Made by a program: the position numbers and the translations under genes. This document shows positions 47,083 to 54,842 of a stretch of DNA of 64,000 nt, in pieces; position 1 is the stretch's first letter, and each line of letters opens with the position of its first letter. This DNA is from Patiriisocius_A hiemis (GTDB lineage: Bacteria; Bacteroidota; Bacteroidia; Flavobacteriales; Flavobacteriaceae): assembly GCF_031846325.1 (NCBI RefSeq), contig NZ_JAVRHZ010000001.1, positions 558,001 through 622,000 of the forward strand. The letters run 5' to 3'. The notes under the pieces were generated by a model. That model did no database searches. It was not told the DNA's origin and was given only the letters and a program-made list of their open reading frames with translations.

Positions 47083-48332
47083 ATATCTTACTAAAATCTG
47101 CAACTATAGTGGATGCTACAAGCAAGAACCACCTTAAAAAAAGAGATATTCTTATTGAAAAAGGTATTATTAAAAAAATTGCCGCATCTATACCAAATCC
47201 TGAAAACATTAAAGAATTACAACTTGATAATTTACACGTGTCTCAAGGTTGGTTTGATTCTAGTGTTTGTTTAGGCGAACCTGGTTACGAAGAGAGAGAA
47301 ACTATTAAAAACGGTCTTGATACTGCTGCAAAGTCAGGTTTTACTCATATTGCAGTTAATTCAAATACTTTTCCTGTAACCGACAGTAAATCTCACGTAG
47401 AATTTTTAAAGTCTAAAGCTAATAAGCACGCGACTTCACTCCTACCAACTGCTGCTTTAACAACAAAATGCAAAGGTGTTGATCTAGCAGAATTATACGA
47501 TATGAAACAAGAAGGAGCTTATTCTTTTTACGATTACAAACAACCCATAAAAAACCCTAATTTATTAAAGCTAGCATTACAATACACGCAAAGTTTTAAT
47601 GGTTTGGTACAAAGTTTTCCTCTTGAAAGTCAAATAGCCCCAAAAGGAATTGTAAATGAAGAAGAAAACAGCACCAGACTGGGCTTAAAAGGTATTCCTG
47701 CCCTTGCCGAAGCACTTCAAATTGCGCGGGACCTATATATCTTAGAGTATACAGGCGGTAAATTACATATTCCAACAATCTCTACATCAGCATCAGTAAA
47801 GCTAATAAAAGAAGCAAAGAAAAAAGGCTTGCAAATTACTTGTAGCGTTGCCATAAACAATTTAATGTTAACTGATGATGCCTTAGAATCTTTTGACACA
47901 AATTATAAACTAATGCCGCCATTACGAACTCAAAAAGATGTGAATGCCCTTTTAAAAGGTATAAAAGACGGCACAATAGACGGAGTAACAAGTGATCATG
48001 ACCCTATTGATATTGAAAACAAAAAAACAGAATTTGACCATGCCATGTATGGAAGTATTGGGTTAGAATCAGCTTTTGGAGCACTCAATAAAGTAATAGG
48101 CACAGAAGCAGCCATAGTAGCGCTCACAAATTTAAAATCAACTTTTGATATTTCAGAATCATCAATAACTGAAGGAAATAAAGCGTGCTTATCCTTATTT
48201 AACCCTAGCAAAGAATGGACGTTTAATACACAAAATATTCTTTCTACTTCCCAAAATGCTGCCCTTTTAGGACAAAAACTAAAAGGAAAAGTATATGGTG
48301 TATTTAACAATAAAAGATTAGTAGTAAACTAA
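47079..48332 (+). CDS. Dihydroorotase homologue lacking the metal-binding histidines
   Basis: The 417-residue protein has the type I dihydroorotase fold: ILLKSATIVDATSKNHLKKR at the start, CLGEPGYEERETIKNG after strand 1, and the late TSDHDPI aspartate region. However, the HxH metal ligands before the EPG motif are replaced (S62 and C64), the arginine of REPG is glycine (G66), and the LHxxHxST histidine region reads LHIPTIST. It is therefore probably inactive and could be a structural partner, as the inactive PyrC-like chains of some aspartate transcarbamoylases are (inference). It is coupled to the BatA gene by a 4-base overlap and to the next gene by a 1-base gap. Confidence 0.87.
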   Translation: MNILLKSATIVDATSKNHLKKRDILIEKGIIKKIAASIPNPENIKELQLDNLHVSQGWFDSSVCLGEPGYEERETIKNGLDTAAKSGFTHIAVNSNTFPVTDSKSHVEFLKSKANKHATSLLPTAALTTKCKGVDLAELYDMKQEGAYSFYDYKQPIKNPNLLKLALQYTQSFNGLVQSFPLESQIAPKGIVNEEENSTRLGLKGIPALAEALQIARDLYILEYTGGKLHIPTISTSASVKLIKEAKKKGLQITCSVAINNLMLTDDALESFDTNYKLMPPLRTQKDVNALLKGIKDGTIDGVTSDHDPIDIENKKTEFDHAMYGSIGLESAFGALNKVIGTEAAIVALTNLKSTFDISESSITEGNKACLSLFNPSKEWTFNTQNILSTSQNAALLGQKLKGKVYGVFNNKRLVVN

Positions 48333-48333
48333 T

Positions 48334-48648
48334 ATGGTACCACAAGGAAAAAATAAAGCCGTTATTGCCTATCTAACTCTTATAGGTTTCTTTATTGCTG
48401 TATCTATGAACAAAGATGAAAAGCACGAGTTTGCAACTTGGCACATTAAAAACATGTTTGGTTTGCTCTTACTGCTTTTTGTTTCATTAGTATTTCAATA
48501 TCAAATAAGTTTGCTTTTTGGTGATATTTTATGGGGAATATCTGCACTATCATGGCTATTCTCACTAATTATGGCAATCACAAACAAAAAGATTGGACTC
48601 CCTTACTTAAGTGAAAAATTTCAAGATTGGTTTACATTTTTAGATTAA
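48334..48648 (+). CDS. Small membrane protein, DUF4870-like
   Basis: The 104-residue protein has three hydrophobic segments: 9-24 (AVIAYLTLIGFFIAVS), 40-60 (MFGLLLLLFVSLVFQYQIS) and 68-84. The sequence KHEFATWHIKNMFGL between the first two is typical of DUF4870-like proteins. Function is unknown. It lies one base after the dihydroorotase-like gene and three bases before the esterase gene, so the four genes 45160-49305 form one operon. Confidence 0.82.
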   Translation: MVPQGKNKAVIAYLTLIGFFIAVSMNKDEKHEFATWHIKNMFGLLLLLFVSLVFQYQISLLFGDILWGISALSWLFSLIMAITNKKIGLPYLSEKFQDWFTFLD

Positions 48649-48651
48649 ATA

Positions 48652-49305
48652 ATGAATAAAAAAACACTTCCTCTAGAACATAACTACAAAGCTCCCAAGG
48701 ATACAAATAATGCACCTGCCATTATTATGTTACATGGTTTTGGAAGCGATGAAAACGATTTGTTTTCCTTTGCAAGCGAGCTACCGGATAACTACCATAT
48801 TATATCATTGAAAGCCCCAATCCCAATGCAGCCTTATGGAAATGCATGGTACAATATCTATTTTGATGCTAATGACGGGAAGTTTAGTGATACAGAACAA
48901 GCTATTGCATCTAGAGACTTAATCTCAAATTGTATTGACGTTATTATTAAAGAGTACAAAGTAGATGCTTCAAATATTACTTTACTTGGCTTTAGTCAAG
49001 GAACAATTTTAAGCCTTGCAATAGGATTAAGTTATCCTGAAAAAGTAAAAAACATTATTGGGTTAAGCGGTTATATAAACGAAGATATCCTCAAAGAAGA
49101 TTATAAGGATAATAATTTTAAACACCTATCAATTTACAGCTCACATGGAAGTGTTGACCAAGTAATTCCAGTAGATTGGGCACGTAAAACAAAGCCTTTT
49201 TTAGAGAAACTAAATATTGAGTGTGACTATTCTGAGTTTCCTGTGGGGCATGGTGTCGCTCCTCAAAATTTTTATGAATTTAAAGAGTGGTTAAGTAAGC
49301 ACTAG
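48652..49305 (+). CDS. Carboxylesterase/phospholipase-type alpha/beta hydrolase
   Basis: The 217-residue cytosolic enzyme matches the phospholipase/carboxylesterase family (Abhydrolase_2). It has IIMLHGFGSDENDL (oxyanion region), the nucleophile motif LLGFSQGTILSLA, the catalytic aspartate in HGSVDQVIPV and histidine in FPVGHGVAPQNF. Relatives hydrolyse short acyl esters or acyl-protein thioesters. It is the last gene of the BatA operon; its stop overlaps by four bases the 3' end of the convergent gene. Confidence 0.9.
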   Translation: MNKKTLPLEHNYKAPKDTNNAPAIIMLHGFGSDENDLFSFASELPDNYHIISLKAPIPMQPYGNAWYNIYFDANDGKFSDTEQAIASRDLISNCIDVIIKEYKVDASNITLLGFSQGTILSLAIGLSYPEKVKNIIGLSGYINEDILKEDYKDNNFKHLSIYSSHGSVDQVIPVDWARKTKPFLEKLNIECDYSEFPVGHGVAPQNFYEFKEWLSKH

Positions 49306-49814
49306 TTTTTCTTAGGCTTCGGGTTTCCATATAAAACAGAACCTAAAACTTGCACATCTAACTCATTATTTTCATCAAAATAGTACTCTACTATCATCTC
49401 TCCCCAGTAACTACCATCAGTAAAATCTGCCATTACCCATCGGTGGTTAAGAAATTTAAGAGAGTTTACTCGCATAGGAGCCTCAATACCTTCATACGGA
49501 ATTAAAGGATTACCATTTGCTCCTGTATTTTGGTCGTAAATAAAATCTCGAACCATGTTTTCTGCGTCAATGGCTTCCATACCTAGCTTTTCAATATAGG
49601 TCATAGCATCATCATTTCCTCTAAGCGAAAAATAGTTCATAGTAGCTATACTATCTGTCAACTTTTCCACTACTACTTCGTTCTCTGAAGTTTGTTCAGT
49701 AAGTGTTTGTATTGTTTGTTCTTGACTTTCAAATATTCTTTTTTCGTTCATGTATTGAAAAATGATATACAATACTGCAAAAAAGAATAAATACATAAAT
49801 ATGCTTTTCTTCAT
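49302..49814 (-). CDS. Membrane-anchored periplasmic protein of unknown function
   Basis: The 170-residue product has a single N-terminal membrane helix (about 4-21, SIFMYLFFFAVLYIIFQYM). A coiled-coil stretch (25-60, rich in E, Q, T) and a C-terminal globular domain containing HRWVMADFTDGSYWGEMIVE follow. I recognise no family name; the architecture points to an inner-membrane-anchored periplasmic protein. It is 2 bases downstream of the metallo-hydrolase gene and presumably co-transcribed with it. Confidence 0.82.
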   Translation of the reverse strand: MKKSIFMYLFFFAVLYIIFQYMNEKRIFESQEQTIQTLTEQTSENEVVVEKLTDSIATMNYFSLRGNDDAMTYIEKLGMEAIDAENMVRDFIYDQNTGANGNPLIPYEGIEAPMRVNSLKFLNHRWVMADFTDGSYWGEMIVEYYFDENNELDVQVLGSVLYGNPKPKKN

Positions 49815-49816
49815 AA

Positions 49817-50593
49817 CTATAAGGTAAGTTTTAGTCCGTCGTACGCTAAATAAACGTTTTCTGGGAGGTTTTGTGATACTTCATCATGAAATCCTAACAA
49901 ATGACTTATATGAGTTAAATAAGCACGTTTAGGGTTTACTTTTTTAATAAAAGTAAGAGCTTCTTCAAGATTAAAATGTGATTTATGGTGTTCTATACGT
50001 AATGCATTAACTACAAGAATATCACAATATTTAATTTTTTCAATTTCAGCTTCAGGCATTGTTTTTACATCAGTTAAGTAAACAAAATTATCAATTCTAA
50101 AGCCTAAAACTGGTAGTTGGTCATGAAAAGCTTCAACAGCAATTACTTTCTTTCCTTTAATTGTAAAAGGGGTATCCTTATTAATTACTATCTCTTCAAT
50201 AGTAGGAGCGCCAGGATATTTATTTTTAGTCTCAAAAATATACGCAAAACGACTATGTAATGCTTTAAAGACCCTACTTTCAGCATAAAAAGGGATATTT
50301 CCTTGCCTAAAATAAAAAGGGCGAATATCGTCTATGCCAGCGGTATGGTCACTATGCTCATGGGTTAATAAGATTCCGTCTAGTTGCCTAACATTTTCGC
50401 GTAACATTTGCTGTCTAAAATCTGGCCCACAATCAATAACATAATTGGTATCTTCCCATTGCAAGAGTACAGAAACACGTAACCTTTTGTCTTTAGGGTT
50501 TTCACTTAAACACACAGGGTGTGTGCTGCCAATAATAGGTATTCCTTGTGATGTTCCTGTCCCTAAAAAAGTGATTTGCAAAGGCGATTTCAT
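49817..50593 (-). CDS. Metallo-beta-lactamase-fold hydrolase, PhnP-like
   Basis: The 258-residue enzyme belongs to the metallo-beta-lactamase superfamily. It has the N-terminal signature FLGTGTSQGIPIIG, the metal site LTHEHSDHTAGIDD, an aspartate in YVIDCGPDFRQQ and late histidines in YLTHISHLLGF. The GTGTSQGIP start and the overall length match the PhnP group of cyclic phosphodiesterases. No phosphonate genes are nearby, so the substrate is open. The gene directly upstream (50675) is divergent. Confidence 0.9.
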   Translation of the reverse strand: MKSPLQITFLGTGTSQGIPIIGSTHPVCLSENPKDKRLRVSVLLQWEDTNYVIDCGPDFRQQMLRENVRQLDGILLTHEHSDHTAGIDDIRPFYFRQGNIPFYAESRVFKALHSRFAYIFETKNKYPGAPTIEEIVINKDTPFTIKGKKVIAVEAFHDQLPVLGFRIDNFVYLTDVKTMPEAEIEKIKYCDILVVNALRIEHHKSHFNLEEALTFIKKVNPKRAYLTHISHLLGFHDEVSQNLPENVYLAYDGLKLTL

Positions 50594-50618
50594 TCACACA
50601 AAAATAACAGTATTTTTT

Positions 50619-50647
50619 TTGTTTGCCTATTGTATTTGCTACCTTTG
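50619..50647 (+). promoter_or_regulatory. Probable promoter of the 50675 gene
   Basis: TTG at 50619-50621 and TACCTTTG at 50640-50647 are 18 bases apart, close to the Bacteroidota consensus; the start codon is 27 bases after the -7 box. Confidence 0.5.
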
Positions 50648-50674
50648 TTAAAGCCCTTACAAAAATAAATTGCT

Positions 50675-52129
50675 ATGCCAGACATGATTAAAGGAGACAA
50701 GGAATTTGAAAATATTCCCTCCACAAGAAGTAAAGCACTACGAATTAATCTCAATGAAAATATTTACGGTACGTTTGCCGAAATAGGTGCTGGACAAGAA
50801 ACAGTACGAAATTTTTTTAGAGCTGGTGGTGCCTCTGGTACTATTGCAAAAACCATGTCGGCGTATGATAAGGATTTTAGTGATGCCATTTATGGAGTGG
50901 AGAGCGATAGCCGTTATGTTACTGAGGCACGTCTCAAAAAAATGCTAAATCATGAAATGGAGCTTATTGAAAAGCGTATAGACCGTGAAAAACATCCTAA
51001 TAAAATGTTTTTTGCCTATGCCAATACAGTTGCAACTATTGATTTTGCTAAAAAATATAAGGGACATGGTTGGGTTGGAATTAGATACCAAACCGATCCA
51101 AGTGAAGACTATAGTGAGATTATTTTACATATTAGATTTCATGAAAACGATGCCGTAGCACAGCAAATTACGCTAGGCCTTCTTGGAGTAAATCTTATTT
51201 ATGGTGCATACTACAAATATGACCAACCTAGAAAATTACTTCGCTACTTGTACGATCATATTGATAAGGATAAAATAGAAATTGATACTATTAACTTCTC
51301 TGGACCTAAGTTTAAAGATGTTGATAACCGATTAATGAGTTTACAGCTTATTAAAAATGGAATGACAGAAGCCGTAATTTTTGGCCCTGACGGAAACAAT
51401 ATTCTACCTGCAAGACTACTGTATAAGAAAAATATTTTAGCATTACGCGGAAGTTTTAGACCTGTAACTAAGGTAAACATTGATATGTTTGAAAAATCGT
51501 ATGAGATGTTTCTTGCTGAAAACAAAGTTGAAAAAGACAGAACCGAAGTTATTTTTGAAATTACACTCTCTAACCTTAAAGCAGAAGGTGAAATAGATGA
51601 AGAAGACTTTATGTATAGAGCTCGTTTACTTTGCTCACTTGGCCATACAGTAATGATATCTAACTTCCAAGAGTATTACAAAGTTGTAGAATACTTCTCT
51701 AGATACACAAAAATGCGTTTAGGACTTGCTATGGGAGTAAATAACTTGGTTGATATTTTTGATGAAAAATACTATCGCCATTTAAGTGGTGGAATTCTAG
51801 AGGCCTTTGGTAAATTATTCTTTAAAGATTTAAAAGTCTATTTATATCCTACTTACAATTCAGAAACGGACACTTATACAACAAGTGATAACTTAAAGGT
51901 GCATCCACGAATGAAAGAGTTATATAAATTCTTTAAATACAACGGGAAGGTAGTGGACATCGAGAACTTTAACCCAGACATTCTAAACATCTTCTCGAGA
52001 GAAGTACTAGAAATGATTGAAAACGGAAAAGAAGGTTGGGAAGATATGCTGCCTGAAGGAGTTGCAGATATTATAAAACAAAAACAACTCTTTAGTTGCA
52101 AACAACAACCTCAAAAAGCAACAAGCTAA
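50675..52129 (+). CDS. Conserved cytosolic protein of unknown function
   Basis: The 484-residue protein has no signal peptide or membrane segment, so the outer-membrane labels sometimes attached to relatives do not fit. The N-terminus has a glycine-rich stretch (GTFAEIGAGQETVRNFFRAG) that might bind a nucleotide or phosphate. Further conserved-looking blocks are KMFFAYANTVATIDFA, WVGIRYQTDP and the C-terminal YLYPTYNSET. I know it as a protein widely kept in Bacteroidota without a defined role. It is a single-gene unit with its own promoter and terminator, and ends CKQQPQKATS. Confidence 0.85.
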   Translation: MPDMIKGDKEFENIPSTRSKALRINLNENIYGTFAEIGAGQETVRNFFRAGGASGTIAKTMSAYDKDFSDAIYGVESDSRYVTEARLKKMLNHEMELIEKRIDREKHPNKMFFAYANTVATIDFAKKYKGHGWVGIRYQTDPSEDYSEIILHIRFHENDAVAQQITLGLLGVNLIYGAYYKYDQPRKLLRYLYDHIDKDKIEIDTINFSGPKFKDVDNRLMSLQLIKNGMTEAVIFGPDGNNILPARLLYKKNILALRGSFRPVTKVNIDMFEKSYEMFLAENKVEKDRTEVIFEITLSNLKAEGEIDEEDFMYRARLLCSLGHTVMISNFQEYYKVVEYFSRYTKMRLGLAMGVNNLVDIFDEKYYRHLSGGILEAFGKLFFKDLKVYLYPTYNSETDTYTTSDNLKVHPRMKELYKFFKYNGKVVDIENFNPDILNIFSREVLEMIENGKEGWEDMLPEGVADIIKQKQLFSCKQQPQKATS

Positions 52130-52131
52130 AT

Positions 52132-52161
52132 AAAAAAACCCGCTAAAAAGCGGGTTTTTTT
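52132..52161. terminator. Bidirectional intrinsic terminator
   Basis: A 7-base stem ACCCGCT with AGCGGGT, extended by A-T pairs, closes an AAAA loop; a run of A precedes and a run of T follows. It separates the 50675 gene from the convergent bcp gene. Confidence 0.92.
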
Positions 52162-52180
52162 GTATTAACAATATCTGGTA

Positions 52181-52633
52181 TTACTCTAAAATTTGAGCTG
52201 CATGATCTTTTGTTTTCACTTTGTCAATCACACGTGAAACCACTCCTTTTTCATCTACAATAAATGTTTTACGGTGAATTCCATCGTATTCTCTACCCAT
52301 AAATTTTTTAAGCCCCCAAACTCCAAAAGCATTTATTACTTCTTTATTTTCATCTGCTAGTAGCGGAAAAGGGAAATCAAATTTCTCCTTAAAGTTACTT
52401 TGTTTTTTCTCACTATCTGCACTAACACCCAACAACTCGTAGCCTTGCGATTGTAGCTCTGCATAGTTATCACGAAGGTTACAAGCCTCTGCTGTACACC
52501 CAGGTGTATTTGCTTTTGGATAAAAGAAAACAACTAACTTCTTTCCTTTATAATCACTTAAACTTATTGCGTTTCCATCTTGATCGTTTACTGTAAAGTT
52601 TGGTACAGTATCTCCTGCTTTTAATGTTTTCAT
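52181..52633 (-). CDS. bcp: Thioredoxin-dependent thiol peroxidase (BCP)
   Basis: This 150-residue peroxiredoxin reduces hydroperoxides using thioredoxin. The peroxidatic cysteine is C46 in FYPKANTPGCTAEACNLRD and the resolving cysteine is C51, the spacing of the alpha-helix-2 BCP subgroup. It starts with the usual TLKAGDTVPNFTVND. Length is normal. It is divergent from nth; the 89-base gap holds strong inverted repeats (52677-52708) that could bind a regulator of either gene. Confidence 0.95.
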   Translation of the reverse strand: MKTLKAGDTVPNFTVNDQDGNAISLSDYKGKKLVVFFYPKANTPGCTAEACNLRDNYAELQSQGYELLGVSADSEKKQSNFKEKFDFPFPLLADENKEVINAFGVWGLKKFMGREYDGIHRKTFIVDEKGVVSRVIDKVKTKDHAAQILE

Positions 52634-52676
52634 AGTGTATTTTTGTAAAAATTACCTCTTATAAAAAATGTCGAAG

Positions 52677-52708
52677 TTTCAATTGAAAATTAATTTTCGA
52701 TTTTCAAT
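52677..52708. promoter_or_regulatory. Overlapping inverted repeats between bcp and nth
   Basis: TTTCAATTGAAA at 52677-52688 is a perfect palindrome. The arms ATTGAAAAT (52682-52690) and ATTTTCAAT (52700-52708) form a second inverted repeat with a 9-base spacer. Their position between two divergent genes suggests an operator, but no regulator is known. Confidence 0.4.
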
Positions 52709-52722
52709 CAAAATTACTGAAA

Positions 52723-53388
52723 ATGAACAAGCAAGAAAAGGTACATTTCGTTATTGAAACGTTAAATGATTTATATCCAGAGATTCCTATTCCATTAGAT
52801 CATAAAGACCCATATACACTTTTAATAGCCGTATTGCTATCTGCGCAAAGTACAGATGTACGTGTAAATAAAATTACCCCTTTATTATTTGAAGTAGCAG
52901 ATAACCCATATGATATGGTAAAGCTAACAATAGAAGAAATACGAGATATAATTAGACCTGTAGGTTTGTCGCCAATGAAGTCTAAAGGAATCCACGGACT
53001 CTCACAGATATTAATTGATAAATACAATGGCAAAGTGCCTCAAGATATTGCATTACTAGAAGAGCTTCCAGCTGTTGGACATAAAACTGCAAGTGTAGTG
53101 GTAAGTCAAGCATTTGGGATTCCTGCTTTTCCTGTAGATACTCATATTCATAGGCTTATGTACCGTTGGGGATTTACTAATGGGAAAAATGTAGTACAAA
53201 CAGAGAAAGATGCTAAGCGTCTATTTCCTAAAGACCTGTGGAACTCTTTACACTTACAAATAATATGGTATGGACGCCACTACTCCCCTGCTCGTGGTTG
53301 GAAACTAGAAAACGATATTATAACTAAAACCATTGGGAGAAAAAGTGTAATAAACGAGTACTACAAAGCAAAGAATAAAAAAAAATAA
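52723..53388 (+). CDS. nth: Endonuclease III-like DNA glycosylase without the iron-sulfur cysteines
   Basis: Nth removes oxidised pyrimidines from DNA and cuts the abasic site. The 221-residue protein keeps the helix-hairpin-helix LEELPAVGHKTASVVVSQA with catalytic lysine K121 and the catalytic aspartate D139 in FPVDTHIHRL. The C-terminal part, which in E. coli holds four cysteines binding a 4Fe-4S cluster, reads GRHYSPARGWKLEND and has no cysteine at all. So it is a cluster-less form. It is divergent from bcp and is the last ordinary chromosomal gene before the cassette region. Confidence 0.92.
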   Translation: MNKQEKVHFVIETLNDLYPEIPIPLDHKDPYTLLIAVLLSAQSTDVRVNKITPLLFEVADNPYDMVKLTIEEIRDIIRPVGLSPMKSKGIHGLSQILIDKYNGKVPQDIALLEELPAVGHKTASVVVSQAFGIPAFPVDTHIHRLMYRWGFTNGKNVVQTEKDAKRLFPKDLWNSLHLQIIWYGRHYSPARGWKLENDIITKTIGRKSVINEYYKAKNKKK

Positions 53389-53418
53389 AATTGAATATGA
53401 CCGAAACTAGATAGTAGG

Positions 53419-54033
53419 TTAAGAGTCTAAACTACTTTTTTTGCATTTAATTAGATACATTGGCTGGTTTTCTTCTACTTCTATGATTTCAAAAAGCCCG
53501 TGTTTTTCAAATTCTTTTTTTACAGATTCTTTATCGTAGTAGAAAATTTTTGCTCCTTTATGGCTTTCGTAGCGGTCTTTACTTATCAATTGGCCATTTC
53601 CAAATTGAGTTGCTTTTTTTGTTATAGCGGTAAAAACCATAAAACCGTTTTCTGTCAATTGGTTATAACAGTCTTGAATTAGTTTTTCTCTTTCTTCTCT
53701 GTCTAATAAATGAATAAGCGCATAGCAAAAAATTCCATCATATTTTTTATTATCAAAAGGCATTAAAGATACAGAGCCGTGAAAAATGTTCAATTCAGTT
53801 CCGTAATGTTTTTTTGCTAATGCTATGGCTGTTTTTGAAATTTCAATTCCAGTAACTTTAATTCCGTTTTCGATAAAGGGTTGAGCATTGCGCCCATATC
53901 CAATTCCTGGAATTAGAATATTATTTACAAATTCTTCTAAGAAAAAGTTTTTTGTAAGATCAGCAGACTTTGCAGGGCTCATTCCCCACATTTCTTGCTT
54001 GTCGTTAAAGGCTATTTCCCAAAATTCTGTCAT
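53419..54033 (-). CDS. Class I SAM-dependent methyltransferase, probable terminal cassette
   Basis: The 204-residue protein has the SAM-binding motif ILIPGIGYGRNAQPF (motif I), an acidic residue after strand 2 in VTGIEIS, and the post-motif region YDGIFCYALIHLLD. It resembles TehB or thiopurine-type small-molecule methyltransferases. I start at MTEFWEIAFN; an upstream TTG is not needed. It lies at the 3' end of the cassette cluster with the attC-like element at 54088-54185 just upstream. No such element follows it: only 30 bases separate it from nth. It may be a cassette that lost its attC. Confidence 0.85.
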   Translation of the reverse strand: MTEFWEIAFNDKQEMWGMSPAKSADLTKNFFLEEFVNNILIPGIGYGRNAQPFIENGIKVTGIEISKTAIALAKKHYGTELNIFHGSVSLMPFDNKKYDGIFCYALIHLLDREEREKLIQDCYNQLTENGFMVFTAITKKATQFGNGQLISKDRYESHKGAKIFYYDKESVKKEFEKHGLFEIIEVEENQPMYLIKCKKSSLDS

Positions 54034-54087
54034 TAGTATTGGTGTTGTTGATATTGTAAACAAAGGTCTGGACTATGAGTAATTGTG

Positions 54088-54185
54088 TCTAAACATTATA
54101 ATTAGCAAATAGAAACCAACAGAAAATCCTCGCGGATTTTCTGAGTACACACAAAACTAGCTATTAATTATAGCTACTGTTAGGT
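54088..54185 (-). repeat. attC-like element A (98 bases)
   Basis: Read on the minus strand it begins ACCTAAC (matching the attC R'' consensus RYYYAAC) and ends GTTTAGA. Near the ends, TATAATTA pairs with TAATTATA; the centre is the hairpin GAAAATCC with GGATTTTC around a 4-base loop (54122-54141). It follows the HEPN-like gene. The first core with flanking bases (AAATTACACCTAAC) is complementary, at 13 of 14 positions, to the start of the same cassette at 54762-54775. Confidence 0.72.
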
Positions 54186-54192
54186 GTAATTT

Positions 54193-54756
54193 TTATTTTA
54201 TTTTTTGTTCTAACTCTGTGTCAGTCCAAAGTTTTTTTTCTCTATTCACGTAATTATAAATGTCCAAAACCATTCTTTCGAATAAACTTAAGAAATCATT
54301 TCTTGTTTTTTCACTCAAAACTTTTTCATTAGTAATATTTTCAAATCTTTTAGGAATTGGATAACGTGTCCAATATGGGATTCCTTCAGACAAAGTTTTT
54401 AGTAATTCAATTTCTGAACGAGAAAATTCAAACGAATCCAATTTTCTTGATAATTCTAAAAGGTTATGATTACTCGATATTGAGTTGTCAATTTTTCCGT
54501 TTTTTAAATAATTTGGGTTTCTAGACACTAGATATGCCTTCATTAAATTTTCCATTGAAAACCCAATTAGTAAAAAATAGGAACGTGATATTCCAGATTT
54601 TTGAATAATAATTTCTCCATTTGAGTCAGTCTTCGTTAAAATACTATTATTCCTTTCTTTATATAAGATTTCACTTGAATCCAAAAGTTCATTTGCATAT
54701 TGAATCCATTCCATTGGATGACCTAATTGTTCGTATTTTTCGGGACTGTTTTTCAT
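54193..54756 (-). CDS. HEPN-like protein, cassette-borne
   Basis: The 187-residue cytosolic protein is all-helical in appearance. The segment RSYFLLIGFSMENLMKAYLV followed by HNLLELSRKLD is typical of HEPN-domain proteins, which include toxin ribonucleases and proteins of nucleotide-related defence. The classical RxxxxH ribonuclease motif is not obvious, so an RNase activity is not supported. The C-terminal part has YWTRYPIPKRFEN. It forms a single-gene cassette between elements A and B, with its start codon 18 bases after the GTT core of element B. Function is unknown. Confidence 0.75.
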   Translation of the reverse strand: MKNSPEKYEQLGHPMEWIQYANELLDSSEILYKERNNSILTKTDSNGEIIIQKSGISRSYFLLIGFSMENLMKAYLVSRNPNYLKNGKIDNSISSNHNLLELSRKLDSFEFSRSEIELLKTLSEGIPYWTRYPIPKRFENITNEKVLSEKTRNDFLSLFERMVLDIYNYVNREKKLWTDTELEQKIK

Positions 54757-54768
54757 TTTTCAAATTAC

Positions 54769-54836
54769 ACCCAACGTTAAGTACATGAAGTGTAGCCTGC
54801 CGATAGGCAGCTATGATTTCATATCTAGTGTTGTGC
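54769..54836 (-). repeat. attC-like element B (68 bases), the most canonical
   Basis: On the minus strand it runs from GCACAAC to GTTGGGT. The latter fits the attC R' consensus GTTRRRY exactly. Inner arms ATGAAATCATAGC and GCTACACTTCAT pair with unpaired extra bases, and a TGCC/GGCA stem closes the loop TATC. Size and plan match a short attC (59-base element). Confidence 0.78.
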
Positions 54837-54842
54837 CTCGTT

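Noticed and set aside
53755..54062. Longer N-terminus for the methyltransferase from an upstream TTG
   Set aside because: It adds ten residues unlike the family's start, while the ATG at 54033 gives the standard beginning.
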